NCBI GenBank assembly: GCA_965237485.1
Contig: CBDEFQ010000009.1
Location: 248,001-312,000 of the forward strand
Direction: 5' to 3'
Length of the DNA: 64,000 nt
From: JAAELZ01 sp965237485
GTDB taxonomy: Bacteria; Pseudomonadota; Gammaproteobacteria; Arenicellales; Poriferihabitantaceae
The notes beneath the pieces were generated by a model that was given only the letters and a program-made list of their open reading frames with translations, was not told where the DNA came from and made no database searches. The position numbers and the translations under genes were made by a program. Position 1 is the stretch's first letter, and the number at the start of each line of letters is the position of its first letter. Positions 46,129-54,778 of the stretch are shown here, piece after piece.

Positions 46129-47805
46129 ATGGACACCCGACGCATAATTTTGTTTGCTGCATTTGCTTTGGTAACCATAATCTTGTTCCAAAAGTGGGAG
46201 CAATATCAATTGGTAAAAAATCCGCTACCTGTCCAATCAACGCAGGCCCAAGAAGTCGATTTACCAAGTAGTGCTGCGCAATCTATAGTCGATGTGCCAG
46301 CCACACCAACACCAACTGCTGAACAGGCCGTAGTAACACCCACGGCAAGTTCAACAGCACAGGGCGGTGAAATCATTAGTGTCACCACAGACTTAATTCA
46401 AGCCCAAATCAACACACTTGGCGGCGGCGTAGAATATCTTGGTTTATCAAAACACCCGATGAAGATGAACCAGCCGGATGATCCGATTGTGCTAATGCAA
46501 AATAACTCGCGGGAACGTTATGTAGGCCAAAGTGGCTTAACCGGAAGCGGTGCTAACTTGCCAAACCATAATACCTTGTATACGGCGACACAAGCGGATT
46601 ACGTTTTAGGAGATAGTGAATCTTCGCTAGAAGTTAAACTTAATTGGTCTAGTCCAGAAGGGGTGGATTACAGCAAAACATATACCTTTCATCGTGATAG
46701 CTATCGCGCGGATGTAAAGTATAGTGTTACTAATAATAGTAGTGCACCTTGGTCAGGTTATTTTTATGGCCAATTGCAACGCACTGACCCCGAAAAGAGC
46801 GTAGGCGGCAACATCCTAACGCGGCCTATGCCTAGTTTTACGGGCGGAGCCTATTACACGCCTGAGGAACACTATAACAAAGTCAGCTTTTCCGATATGG
46901 AAGACGAGCCTTTGCGTTTTGAAAGTGAGTCGGGTTGGGCTGGCATGCTGCAACATTATTTCGTTGGCGTATGGCTACCACAAAAAAACCATAAAATTCA
47001 GATATTCGCAGACAGTAGTCCGGGCTCGCTACGTGAAAATTACAAAATGGGCTTTTTGGACTTGAATGAACTCAAGTTAGCGCCGGGCCAATCCGGTGAA
47101 TTGGGCGCGGCCCTATTTGCGGGCCCTAAAGAGCAAGCGCGTTTGGATAAGCAAGGAGTAGAAGGCCTAAAGTTAACGGTTGATTACGGTTGGCTAACCG
47201 TTATTGCACAGCCACTATTTTGGGTGATGAGCAAATTGTATGACTTGCTGGGCAACTGGGGTTGGTCAATTATTGGGGTCACCGTGTTAATTAAGCTGGT
47301 GTTTTTGCCGCTGTCTGCAAAAAGCTATAAATCCATGGCGAAAATGAAAAAGCTGGCGCCGCGGCTGAAAACGCTTAAAGAACGCCATGGCGACGACAAG
47401 CAAAAATATCAGCAAGCGATGATGGAACTGTATAAAAAGGAAAAGGTCAATCCCGCCAGTGGTTGTTTACCCATCCTGATTCAAATTCCAGTGTTCATTG
47501 CCTTATACTGGGTGCTGCTGGAAAGTGTTGAAATGCGCCAAGCGCCATGGGCATTATGGATAAGTGATTTGTCTTCGAAAGACCCCTATTACATTTTGCC
47601 GTTAATGATGGGAGGCTCAATGCTAGTTCAGCAATTGCTTAACCCCGCCCCTATGGATCCACTTCAGCAAAAAATCATGATGGCGCTGCCAGTTGTGTTT
47701 ACGGTGTTCTTCCTTAGCTTTCCAGCGGGCTTAGTGCTTTATTGGGTAGTGAACAACGTGCTTTCCATCTTACAGCAATGGCTGATAAGCCGTCGGTACG
47801 CTTAG
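46129..47805 (+). CDS. yidC: Membrane protein insertase YidC
   Basis: A 558-residue inner-membrane insertase. TM1 (RIILFAAFALVTIILF) is followed by a Gln/Thr/Ala-rich linker (residues 35-80), a large periplasmic beta domain (residues 85-330) and the conserved five-helix core, with WGWSIIGVTVLIKLVFLPLSAKSYKSMAKMKKLAPRLKTLKERHGDD (the basic coiled-coil loop), NPASGCLPILIQIPVFIALYWVL and FPAGLVLYWVVNNVLSILQQ. The length and architecture match the gammaproteobacterial type. Confidence 0.98.
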   Translation: MDTRRIILFAAFALVTIILFQKWEQYQLVKNPLPVQSTQAQEVDLPSSAAQSIVDVPATPTPTAEQAVVTPTASSTAQGGEIISVTTDLIQAQINTLGGGVEYLGLSKHPMKMNQPDDPIVLMQNNSRERYVGQSGLTGSGANLPNHNTLYTATQADYVLGDSESSLEVKLNWSSPEGVDYSKTYTFHRDSYRADVKYSVTNNSSAPWSGYFYGQLQRTDPEKSVGGNILTRPMPSFTGGAYYTPEEHYNKVSFSDMEDEPLRFESESGWAGMLQHYFVGVWLPQKNHKIQIFADSSPGSLRENYKMGFLDLNELKLAPGQSGELGAALFAGPKEQARLDKQGVEGLKLTVDYGWLTVIAQPLFWVMSKLYDLLGNWGWSIIGVTVLIKLVFLPLSAKSYKSMAKMKKLAPRLKTLKERHGDDKQKYQQAMMELYKKEKVNPASGCLPILIQIPVFIALYWVLLESVEMRQAPWALWISDLSSKDPYYILPLMMGGSMLVQQLLNPAPMDPLQQKIMMALPVVFTVFFLSFPAGLVLYWVVNNVLSILQQWLISRRYA

Positions 47806-47871
47806 CTAGTTATACCGCTTTAGTATGGCGTTACCAGGAGGTAACGCACAGGTATTATTGAGCAAGTTTTT

Positions 47872-49233
47872 GTGGTGATACAAACCAGCAACTCCACAAT
47901 CGTAGCGGTAGCTAGCCCGCAAGGTCAAGGCGGCATAGGCATTGTTCGTCTCTCAGGAGACCAAAGCTACCCTATTGCCAAGCAACTTCTCGGACGAATA
48001 CTCACGCCGCGCACGGCGCATTATTGCAGCGCACTTGATAAGGGAGGAGACACCCTAGATCAAGGTATCGCACTTTATTTCCCAAGGCCCAAAAGCTTTA
48101 CCGGAGAAGAGGTAGTGGAGTTTCAAGGCCATGGAAGCCCGGTTGTATTGCAGCTCATCGTTGATCGCTGTGTTGCGTTGGGCGCTGAACACGCTAAACC
48201 CGGAGAGTTTTCAGAGCGCGCTTTTTTAAATGGTAAGTTAGATTTGGCGCAAGCAGAGGCAATAGCAGATCTGATCGAAAGTAGCACCGAGTTGGCTGCC
48301 CGTGCGGCAATGCGTTCTTTACAGGGAGAGTTTTCGAAATCAGTAGAAAACATTCGAGCCCAATTAGTTGCGCTAAGGGTGTTTGTAGAAGCTTCCATTG
48401 ACTTTCCAGAGGAAGAAATAGACTTCTTAGAGGAGCACGATGTGCTGGGCCGTACTAAACAAGTTTATAGTGAGTTTCAGGAGATCAAAAGGCAAGTGCA
48501 ACGGGGCACCTTGCTACGCGATGCGGTGCGCATTGTACTAATTGGTGAGCCCAATGCTGGGAAATCGAGCTTACTGAATGCGCTTTGCCGCGATGACAGG
48601 GCAATTGTGAGCGACCTTCCAGGAACCACAAGAGATTTGCTTGATCACGCAATTCAGATACAAGGCTTTCCAGTGGTGTTAACAGACACGGCGGGGCTTC
48701 GCGAAAATGCGGATAGTATCGAAAAAGAAGGTATACGGCGCGCTCGAAAAGCGACGGAGTTAGCTGATATCGCTTTGCTATGCGTTGACGAGCAACAAAC
48801 TTCAGAACAAAAGTTAAAACAAATGGTTGGGCAAGACGTGCCCGATGGCTTGGGTGTACTGATTGTGCGTACAAAAGCAGATTTATCACAACGCCAAATT
48901 GGGCTTAGCGCGGGTGCGCAGGGACCAGAACTAAGTTTATCTGCCGTTACGGGCGAGGGTATTGACGAATTATGTGATTGGATTGCGAAACTACTCGGTG
49001 CTGAAGATTTATCTCAAGGTCAAATCTTGGCACGCCAAAGACACCTAGATGCACTTAATCGCGCCGAGCGACATCTATTGCAAGCAATGAAAGTATATGA
49101 GCAACAGGCAGCGGGCGAGTTGTTGGCGGAAGAGTTGCTGCTGGGCGCGAATGCGCTAGGTGAAATAACTGGTAAAATGACGTCGGATGATTTGTTGGGG
49201 GAGATTTTCGGTTCATTTTGTATTGGCAAATAA
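47872..49233 (+). CDS. mnmE: tRNA U34 modification GTPase MnmE
   Basis: A 453-residue GTPase that with MnmG makes the (carboxymethyl)aminomethyl group on U34 of several tRNAs. It has an N-terminal folate-binding domain (VAVASPQGQGGIGIVRLSG), a central helical domain, a G domain with GEPNAGKSSLLNAL (G1), DLPGTTRD (G2) and DTAGLRE (G3), and the C-terminal FCIGK with the essential Cys. It starts at GTG 47872. mnmG normally follows directly; here two other genes are placed between. Confidence 0.97.
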   Translation: MVIQTSNSTIVAVASPQGQGGIGIVRLSGDQSYPIAKQLLGRILTPRTAHYCSALDKGGDTLDQGIALYFPRPKSFTGEEVVEFQGHGSPVVLQLIVDRCVALGAEHAKPGEFSERAFLNGKLDLAQAEAIADLIESSTELAARAAMRSLQGEFSKSVENIRAQLVALRVFVEASIDFPEEEIDFLEEHDVLGRTKQVYSEFQEIKRQVQRGTLLRDAVRIVLIGEPNAGKSSLLNALCRDDRAIVSDLPGTTRDLLDHAIQIQGFPVVLTDTAGLRENADSIEKEGIRRARKATELADIALLCVDEQQTSEQKLKQMVGQDVPDGLGVLIVRTKADLSQRQIGLSAGAQGPELSLSAVTGEGIDELCDWIAKLLGAEDLSQGQILARQRHLDALNRAERHLLQAMKVYEQQAAGELLAEELLLGANALGEITGKMTSDDLLGEIFGSFCIGK

Positions 49234-49350
49234 TTTATTTTGAGTCACTAAGTAAAACCTTAAACCTGTTACTGTGCCGATTAACAAACCGATACAATAT
49301 ACAAAACGTACCTAATAGCACTTTTCTTTTGAGTTAACAAAAATAGACAA

Positions 49351-50337
49351 ATGGCAGAAGTCAAAACTAATCAATACTATACGCGCAATGTACTTTGGCA
49401 ATTTCTAGTTGCCTTTGGCATATTTCTGACATTGTTAATCTGGCAATTAGATTTTTTTAAGCAAGTCTACGTCGCCAATCAAGTCAGCTCCATTGGCTGG
49501 ACAATCAATGGTGGAATTGCCCTTTTGTTTGTTGGTGGCCTGATGCGTGTAGTATATCTTCTGTTTCGCTACAAAGCAGAAGAAGCATCGATAAACCGTT
49601 TTGCGTTGAATATTAGGTTAGGTGAAGATCCACTTAAACAAGTGGGCTTAACGTCAATGATAGCCAACCGCTACGAAACGCTAAAAACCTTACACCGCAA
49701 ACGTGCAAGTATTAATCATAGCGCGTTAGCAGCAACCCTCTTAGCGAGCGAATCGAGCTATAACTCATTTCCGAAGTTTGTACACAGTACCCTAATATTA
49801 ACCGGGGTTTTTGGCACGATTGTGTCGCTATCGATCGCCCTGTTAGGTGCATCTAATTTGATCGAGAACGTTAATCAGATAGATAGCTTAGGTACCGTGG
49901 TACACGGTATGTCTACCGCGCTATCAACCACGATGACGGCCATCATTGCGTATTTGTTTTTTGGCTATTTTTACCTCAAATTGACTGATTCGCAGACCTA
50001 CTTGATTAGCAGAGTAGAAGAAGTAACGGCAACTACCTTGCTGCCACACTTGCAGATTAGCCAAGATGCTTTACTCAAGGAATATGGTCAAATTATTGAT
50101 GCCACTAGTAAATTGTTAACGAAGCTTGATAGTTCACAAGCTGGATACAGTGATTCGGCGAATGAAATGAGTGTAGCGATAAGACAATTGGAGAAAAATT
50201 TGCGCGCAGATCAAGAACAAGGCCAAAAGGTGCGAGAGGTATTAGTCACATTGACGCAGCAGCAGGCGCAACTAATGGATAAAAGCATGGCGGTGATGGA
50301 GCGTGTTAGCGCTGCTTTGGAAAAGACAGAAAAGTAA
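49351..50337 (+). CDS. MotA/TolQ/ZorA-like ion-channel subunit
   Basis: A 328-residue protein with four predicted TM helices: about 13-33, 46-68, 143-165 (FVHSTLILTGVFGTIVSLSIALLG) and 182-208 (GMSTALSTTMTAIIAYLFFGYFYLKL). The last pair has the Gly/Ser/Thr-rich character of MotA, TolQ, ExbB and ZorA stator helices. A long helical tail follows (residues 220-328). The next gene, 15 bp downstream, encodes a MotB/ZorB-like partner. Proton or sodium flow through such pairs drives movement or force. The exact family is not recognised, and the place between mnmE and mnmG is unusual. Confidence 0.65.
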   Translation: MAEVKTNQYYTRNVLWQFLVAFGIFLTLLIWQLDFFKQVYVANQVSSIGWTINGGIALLFVGGLMRVVYLLFRYKAEEASINRFALNIRLGEDPLKQVGLTSMIANRYETLKTLHRKRASINHSALAATLLASESSYNSFPKFVHSTLILTGVFGTIVSLSIALLGASNLIENVNQIDSLGTVVHGMSTALSTTMTAIIAYLFFGYFYLKLTDSQTYLISRVEEVTATTLLPHLQISQDALLKEYGQIIDATSKLLTKLDSSQAGYSDSANEMSVAIRQLEKNLRADQEQGQKVREVLVTLTQQQAQLMDKSMAVMERVSAALEKTEK

Positions 50338-50352
50338 TTTTATCAAGCAAAA

Positions 50353-51591
50353 ATGAGCGGCGGCAATTTTGTTGATTTAAGAATCACCCATGCTGGAACG
50401 GGTTCCAGCAATGAGGACAGCGTGTGGCCGGCATTCACAGATATTATGACTGTGGTGGTGATGATTTTCTTGATGGTGTTGCTGGCGTTTTTGATTAAAA
50501 ACGCGCAGTTGGTAGATGAGCTACAAAATACGCTGATAGCGAAGGATGAAGCGACCCAGCAAGCGCTACTTAGTGAGTCACAAAACAGTAGTTTAGAGAA
50601 TCAATTGGCTATGGTGCGCCAGCGTATTTTGACCATGGAAGCGACTCTCGGAGAAACCAATGAGAAGAAAAGCGCATTGCAAATCGAACTCAAAACTCAG
50701 GCGCAATTAGCGCAAGACTTAGGCTTAGAGGTTTCTTTATTAACTAAGTTACGTGATGAGCTTACCAGCGAGAATACGCAGTTACTTGGCTCATTAAGTT
50801 TGGCTGATAAGAAATTACTCGATTTTACCGAGCAAAGTGTTGCAAACAAAAATGTGTTGAATGAAAAAATCAGCATACTACTAGCTGAAAAAGCGGGCTT
50901 ATTGGTTGATGTTGAGAAGGGAGTACAAACTATAGAAGAAAAAGAGGCCGATAGATTACGACTTACCAGCCGAATTATTAGCTTGAGTGAGCAATTAAGG
51001 TCATTGAAAAATCGTTTGGTTGAGGAAGGTGAGAAAAACGCGGCCTTAGTAACCGAGGCGACAGACAAGAACTTACTATTGCAGGGTCTAGAAACTTCAA
51101 AAGCGCAGCTGCAATTAAAATTGGATCAGATGCTGGCAGACCTTAGTGAGTTGCAACAGTTGTATGACAACCGAGGTGACACGGTATTGGCCCTAGAGCA
51201 AGGCGTGGCGTCAGCCTCGACTAGATATAAGAGTCTGCAACAAGAATACGATTCATTAGACAGCCAGTATCGCAAACTTATTCGTCCTGCGCGCAGTACG
51301 GCAGGCAAGGTTGTTGTTGAGGTTATCTATTCACTTAAAAATGGTGAAGAGGCGTTTGAACTAAAGTTACCGGGCGAGGCCGTGGCATCGCCCTACGCCT
51401 TTGCGGATATGCACGCAGGTTTAGTTGAGTTGAAACAAGCTCATGGGCAAAAGCTTTACACCAAAGTACGTATTGCTGATGACAGTGGCGTCAGCTTTAA
51501 CAATGCTTGGAAGTTCACTCAAGACATCTTGTCGAAATATGATTATTACGCTAAAGACTATGCTGAAGGTAGTTCAGGAGACGAACAATGA
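50353..51591 (+). CDS. MotB/ZorB-like partner with long coiled coil
   Basis: 412 residues. The N-terminal TM segment (VWPAFTDIMTVVVMIFLMVLLAFLI, residues 24-48) has the WPAFxDxM start and buried Asp typical of MotB and ZorB, where the Asp carries the ion. A coiled coil of about 240 residues follows (55-310), then a globular end (AGKVVVEVIYSLKNGEEAFELKLPG, YTKVRIADDSGVSFNNAWKF). No OmpA-type peptidoglycan-binding motif is visible, unlike MotB and ZorB. Its stop overlaps the mnmG start by 4 bp (ATGA). The function is unknown. Confidence 0.65.
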   Translation: MSGGNFVDLRITHAGTGSSNEDSVWPAFTDIMTVVVMIFLMVLLAFLIKNAQLVDELQNTLIAKDEATQQALLSESQNSSLENQLAMVRQRILTMEATLGETNEKKSALQIELKTQAQLAQDLGLEVSLLTKLRDELTSENTQLLGSLSLADKKLLDFTEQSVANKNVLNEKISILLAEKAGLLVDVEKGVQTIEEKEADRLRLTSRIISLSEQLRSLKNRLVEEGEKNAALVTEATDKNLLLQGLETSKAQLQLKLDQMLADLSELQQLYDNRGDTVLALEQGVASASTRYKSLQQEYDSLDSQYRKLIRPARSTAGKVVVEVIYSLKNGEEAFELKLPGEAVASPYAFADMHAGLVELKQAHGQKLYTKVRIADDSGVSFNNAWKFTQDILSKYDYYAKDYAEGSSGDEQ

Positions 51592-53468
51592 GCGTAGCGG
51601 AGCAATTTGAAGTCATCGTTGTTGGGGGCGGACATGCTGGCGTAGAAGCTGCACTGGCTTCGGCTCGAGTCGGCGCAGCAACTTTACTGATTACTCAAAA
51701 TATAGAAACGGTCGGCCAGATGTCTTGTAACCCAGCCATTGGCGGCATCGGCAAAGGGCACATCGTTAAAGAGATCGATGCACTGGGCGGAGTGATGGCA
51801 TGGGCCGCTGATCAAGCTGGAATTCATTTTCGCATTCTCAACTCACGCAAAGGACCTGCCGTGCGGGCAACTCGCGCACAGGCGGATAGGGCGCTTTATA
51901 AACAAGCTATTCGTCAGCGAGTTGAAACCCAAGAAAACTTAAGCACCTTTCAGCAAGAAGTTGCTGGGGTATTGGTTGATAATGCAAAGGTGGTTGGGCT
52001 AAAAACCAAATTAGGTGTGAATTTCTATGCGCCGAAAATCATCGTTACGGCGGGTACCTTTTTAGGTGGCCTCATTCATATTGGGTTAGATCAGCATAAA
52101 GGTGGTCGCGCGGGCGATGCGTCTTCAGAACATTTAGCAACAGGTTTGCGTGATTTACCGTTTAGAGTAGGTCGTCTTAAAACGGGTACTCCGCCAAGAA
52201 TTGATGGTAAAACCATCGATTACTCCTCATTAGATTCGCAAGCTGGCGATGATCCGCGTCCAGTTTTCTCTTTTATGGGGAGTGTAGACCAGCACCCAGA
52301 ACAGGTGCATTGTCACATTACCCATACCAATGAAAGAACCCATGAGATAATTCGAGGCGGTTTAGATCGTTCTCCTATCTATAGCGAAGACGGTCAAATT
52401 GATAGCACTGGCCCGCGTTACTGCCCTTCTATCGAAGACAAAATCATTCGCTTTGCCGATCGAAGTAGTCACCAGATTTTTATTGAGCCAGAAGGCCTGA
52501 GAACAACAGAGGTTTACCCCAACGGTATTTCAACAAGCTTACCTTATGATGTGCAACAAAATCTAGTGCATTCGATTGTGGGCTTTGAAAAGGCGCGGAT
52601 TACACGCCCAGGCTATGCCATTGAGTATGATTTCTTCGATCCACGAGATTTAAAGCCAACACTAGAAACCAAAGAGATTGAAGGCTTGTATTTTGCTGGA
52701 CAAATAAACGGCACAACCGGTTACGAAGAAGCCGCGGGCCAAGGCTTGATTGCAGGCTTAAATGCAGCACTGAATGTGCAAGGAAAAGAAGCGTGGTCAC
52801 CTGCAAGAGACCAAGCGTATATAGGGGTGATGATTGATGACTTAATCAACCGAGGCACTAAAGAACCTTACCGTATGTTTACCTCGCGTGCGGAGTACCG
52901 CTTGCAGCTGCGAGAAGATAATGCTGATTTACGCCTAACAAACATTGGCCATAAGTTAGGTTTAGTGGGTGAAGCGCGTTGGCAATCCTTCAACCAAAAG
53001 CGCGAACTCATTGAGCAAGAAACTCAACGCTTAAAAACCACATGGTTACGCCCTGAAACGTTAGATGCTCAAAGGGCTACAACGGTATTAGGTGAGCCCT
53101 TAAAGCGTGAACATAATTTGTACGATTTATTAGTGCGCCCAGAAGTAGACTACAAGAGTTTAATTACGCTAGATGAAAGCTTTGAGGGGTTACACAATTC
53201 ACAAGCGGTGCAACAAATAGAAATTCAAGCACGCTACGGCGGGTATATAAAACGCCAGCAAGATGAGGTGGCTAGACAGTCCAAACAAGAAACTACCCTT
53301 CTTCCAGAGACTATCGATTATGAAGGGGTACGGGGCTTATCCAATGAGGTACGCCTTAAATTGCAAGACCATCGCCCCGCAACAATTGGGCAGGCATCAC
53401 GAATTCCGGGTATGACACCCGCTGCAATTTCTTTGTTATTGGTGCATTTAAAAAAGCAGGCGGCTTGA
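51588..53468 (+). CDS. mnmG: tRNA U34 modification enzyme MnmG
   Basis: A 626-residue FAD enzyme, partner of MnmE. It has an N-terminal FAD-binding motif (FEVIVVGGGHAGVEAALASARVG), MSCNPAIGGIGKGHIVKEIDALGG, the catalytic Cys of GPRYCPSIEDK, and the helical C-terminal tRNA/MnmE-binding domain (VRGLSNEVRLKLQDHRPATIGQASRIPGMTPAAISLL). It overlaps the MotB-like gene. rsmG and the par genes that usually follow are absent; an HNH-like gene and ileS follow instead. Confidence 0.98.
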   Translation: MSVAEQFEVIVVGGGHAGVEAALASARVGAATLLITQNIETVGQMSCNPAIGGIGKGHIVKEIDALGGVMAWAADQAGIHFRILNSRKGPAVRATRAQADRALYKQAIRQRVETQENLSTFQQEVAGVLVDNAKVVGLKTKLGVNFYAPKIIVTAGTFLGGLIHIGLDQHKGGRAGDASSEHLATGLRDLPFRVGRLKTGTPPRIDGKTIDYSSLDSQAGDDPRPVFSFMGSVDQHPEQVHCHITHTNERTHEIIRGGLDRSPIYSEDGQIDSTGPRYCPSIEDKIIRFADRSSHQIFIEPEGLRTTEVYPNGISTSLPYDVQQNLVHSIVGFEKARITRPGYAIEYDFFDPRDLKPTLETKEIEGLYFAGQINGTTGYEEAAGQGLIAGLNAALNVQGKEAWSPARDQAYIGVMIDDLINRGTKEPYRMFTSRAEYRLQLREDNADLRLTNIGHKLGLVGEARWQSFNQKRELIEQETQRLKTTWLRPETLDAQRATTVLGEPLKREHNLYDLLVRPEVDYKSLITLDESFEGLHNSQAVQQIEIQARYGGYIKRQQDEVARQSKQETTLLPETIDYEGVRGLSNEVRLKLQDHRPATIGQASRIPGMTPAAISLLLVHLKKQAA

Positions 53469-53493
53469 GTTTGCTTGTATCGTACGAGATAAA

Positions 53494-54324
53494 TTGACAT
53501 CGGCTGTTGGTGAATGCCCGCTCTGCCTCACCCACGGTGAGTTAAGAGATAGTCACTACATGCCGAAAGGGTTTGCTAATATAGTACGGAAAAGTAATTC
53601 TACACATGAGTCAGCTCCAGTAGTAGTAAATAAAAAAGATGGCACTTCAATATTCACAAATTTACAAGCTAAGAAGCACCTACTTTGTGGTGATTGTGAG
53701 AATAGATTTTCTAAGTACGGAGAAAATCACGTTATCCGAAACAGCTATCAAAGTGAACACATTTTTGGATTGAAGAAAGCTTTTTTACAGATCAGCTTAT
53801 GTAAGTTCAACGGATTACGAATATCCACAGGTAACGAGCTTCGGTCTGCCATAAATCCAGACCCTTACTTTTCCTTTTCCTTTTCCCTCAGTATGTTATG
53901 GAGAGGATCAGTAACAGAATGGCCAAATACTGAAAACGACTTTAGAAACGCGTTGGGGTCGAAATATCAAGAGCGGATACGAAAATATCTGCTAAACCCT
54001 ATGAGTCCATTACCGGGAGTTATGGTAAATGTATATATAGACTTTGATTCAGAGGTTAAAGCGATGCTAAGTGCCCCAGCTCAGATGGGTCTTCAGAGGT
54101 TAGGCAATGCACAGTGTCGAGCTCACTCTTTTCTAATTCCAGGAACTCAAATTATAGTTTTTATAGGAGGGCAAACGGATCTAGTAAAAGATAAATTATC
54201 AGATAATAGTGGGGTAACATTTTATGAATGGAGTTTTTCCAATAGTGGCATATCTCGCGGTGCGTCAGAATTAGTACTGGCAACGAAGCCTAAAGGTAAG
54301 TTAGCTAAACAAATGGAAAGTTGA
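53494..54324 (+). CDS. HNH-like zinc-binding protein between mnmG and ileS
   Basis: A 276-residue protein of unknown role. The N-terminus has a treble-clef pattern CPLCLTHGELRDSHYMPKGF, followed by KKHLLCGDCENRFSKYGE, so Cys pairs and a His could bind zinc as in HNH-like proteins of defence or restriction islands. The remaining 200 residues are not recognised. It starts at TTG 53494 (no earlier ATG), 25 bp after mnmG. Its base composition seems more AT-rich than its neighbours, consistent with acquisition. A short GTAG/CTAC palindrome lies just after its end. Confidence 0.5.
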   Translation: MTSAVGECPLCLTHGELRDSHYMPKGFANIVRKSNSTHESAPVVVNKKDGTSIFTNLQAKKHLLCGDCENRFSKYGENHVIRNSYQSEHIFGLKKAFLQISLCKFNGLRISTGNELRSAINPDPYFSFSFSLSMLWRGSVTEWPNTENDFRNALGSKYQERIRKYLLNPMSPLPGVMVNVYIDFDSEVKAMLSAPAQMGLQRLGNAQCRAHSFLIPGTQIIVFIGGQTDLVKDKLSDNSGVTFYEWSFSNSGISRGASELVLATKPKGKLAKQMES

Positions 54325-54451
54325 GATTGCAATATTTTTTTAATGAAGAGTTAACATTGTAGGAAATCTACCACAAAGAGAGTAACCACTCACTTTCCCC
54401 TATTGCATTTACCCCTCACGATCATTACATTACCTCACCTCACATAAAGCA

Positions 54452-54725
54452 AAGATTGGGACGAGTAATCAAGCTCGTTGATAAAAGCGAACAAGGGGCG
54501 GTGTGAGCCCTGTGATCGACATTGATGAAAATCACCCAGGAGCTGCCAGCTGAAATACTTAAAGGGTAGATTAAGCTAGGACGATTTATCCTCGATATGG
54601 ATTAGAGTTTCGTGCGACATGACAGTGCTTAACTTACAAAGAATGCCCTTGTGAAAGTGCATTAAAACTGGGTGGTACCGCGATATAACATCGCCCCGGG
54701 AGGTTTTGACCTCCCGGGGTTTTTT
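54452..54725 (+). promoter_or_regulatory. T-box riboswitch (isoleucine) upstream of ileS
   Basis: A leader of about 275 bp. The apical Stem I loop is GGGCGGTGTGAGCCC (54497-54510). A candidate Ile specifier ATC is at 54531-54533, within GAAAATCACCCAGGAGCTG, where T-boxes place the codon just before ACC. The T-box itself, TGGGTGGTACCGCG, is at 54669-54682. A 10-bp terminator hairpin with a T run follows directly. T-boxes sense uncharged tRNA by pairing at specifier and T-box and prevent termination when it is bound. The match to the canonical T-box is complete; the specifier is deduced by position. Confidence 0.9.
54694..54725 (+). terminator. T-box terminator hairpin before ileS
   Basis: CCCCGGGAGG pairs with CCTCCCGGGG around a TTTTGA loop and is followed by six T. 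This is the regulated terminator of the T-box, 50 bp before the ileS start. Confidence 0.93.
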
Positions 54726-54778
54726 AATGCCTGCTAATGCGGGCGTACATCGTAATTTGAAGAAGTAAGAGCAATAAA

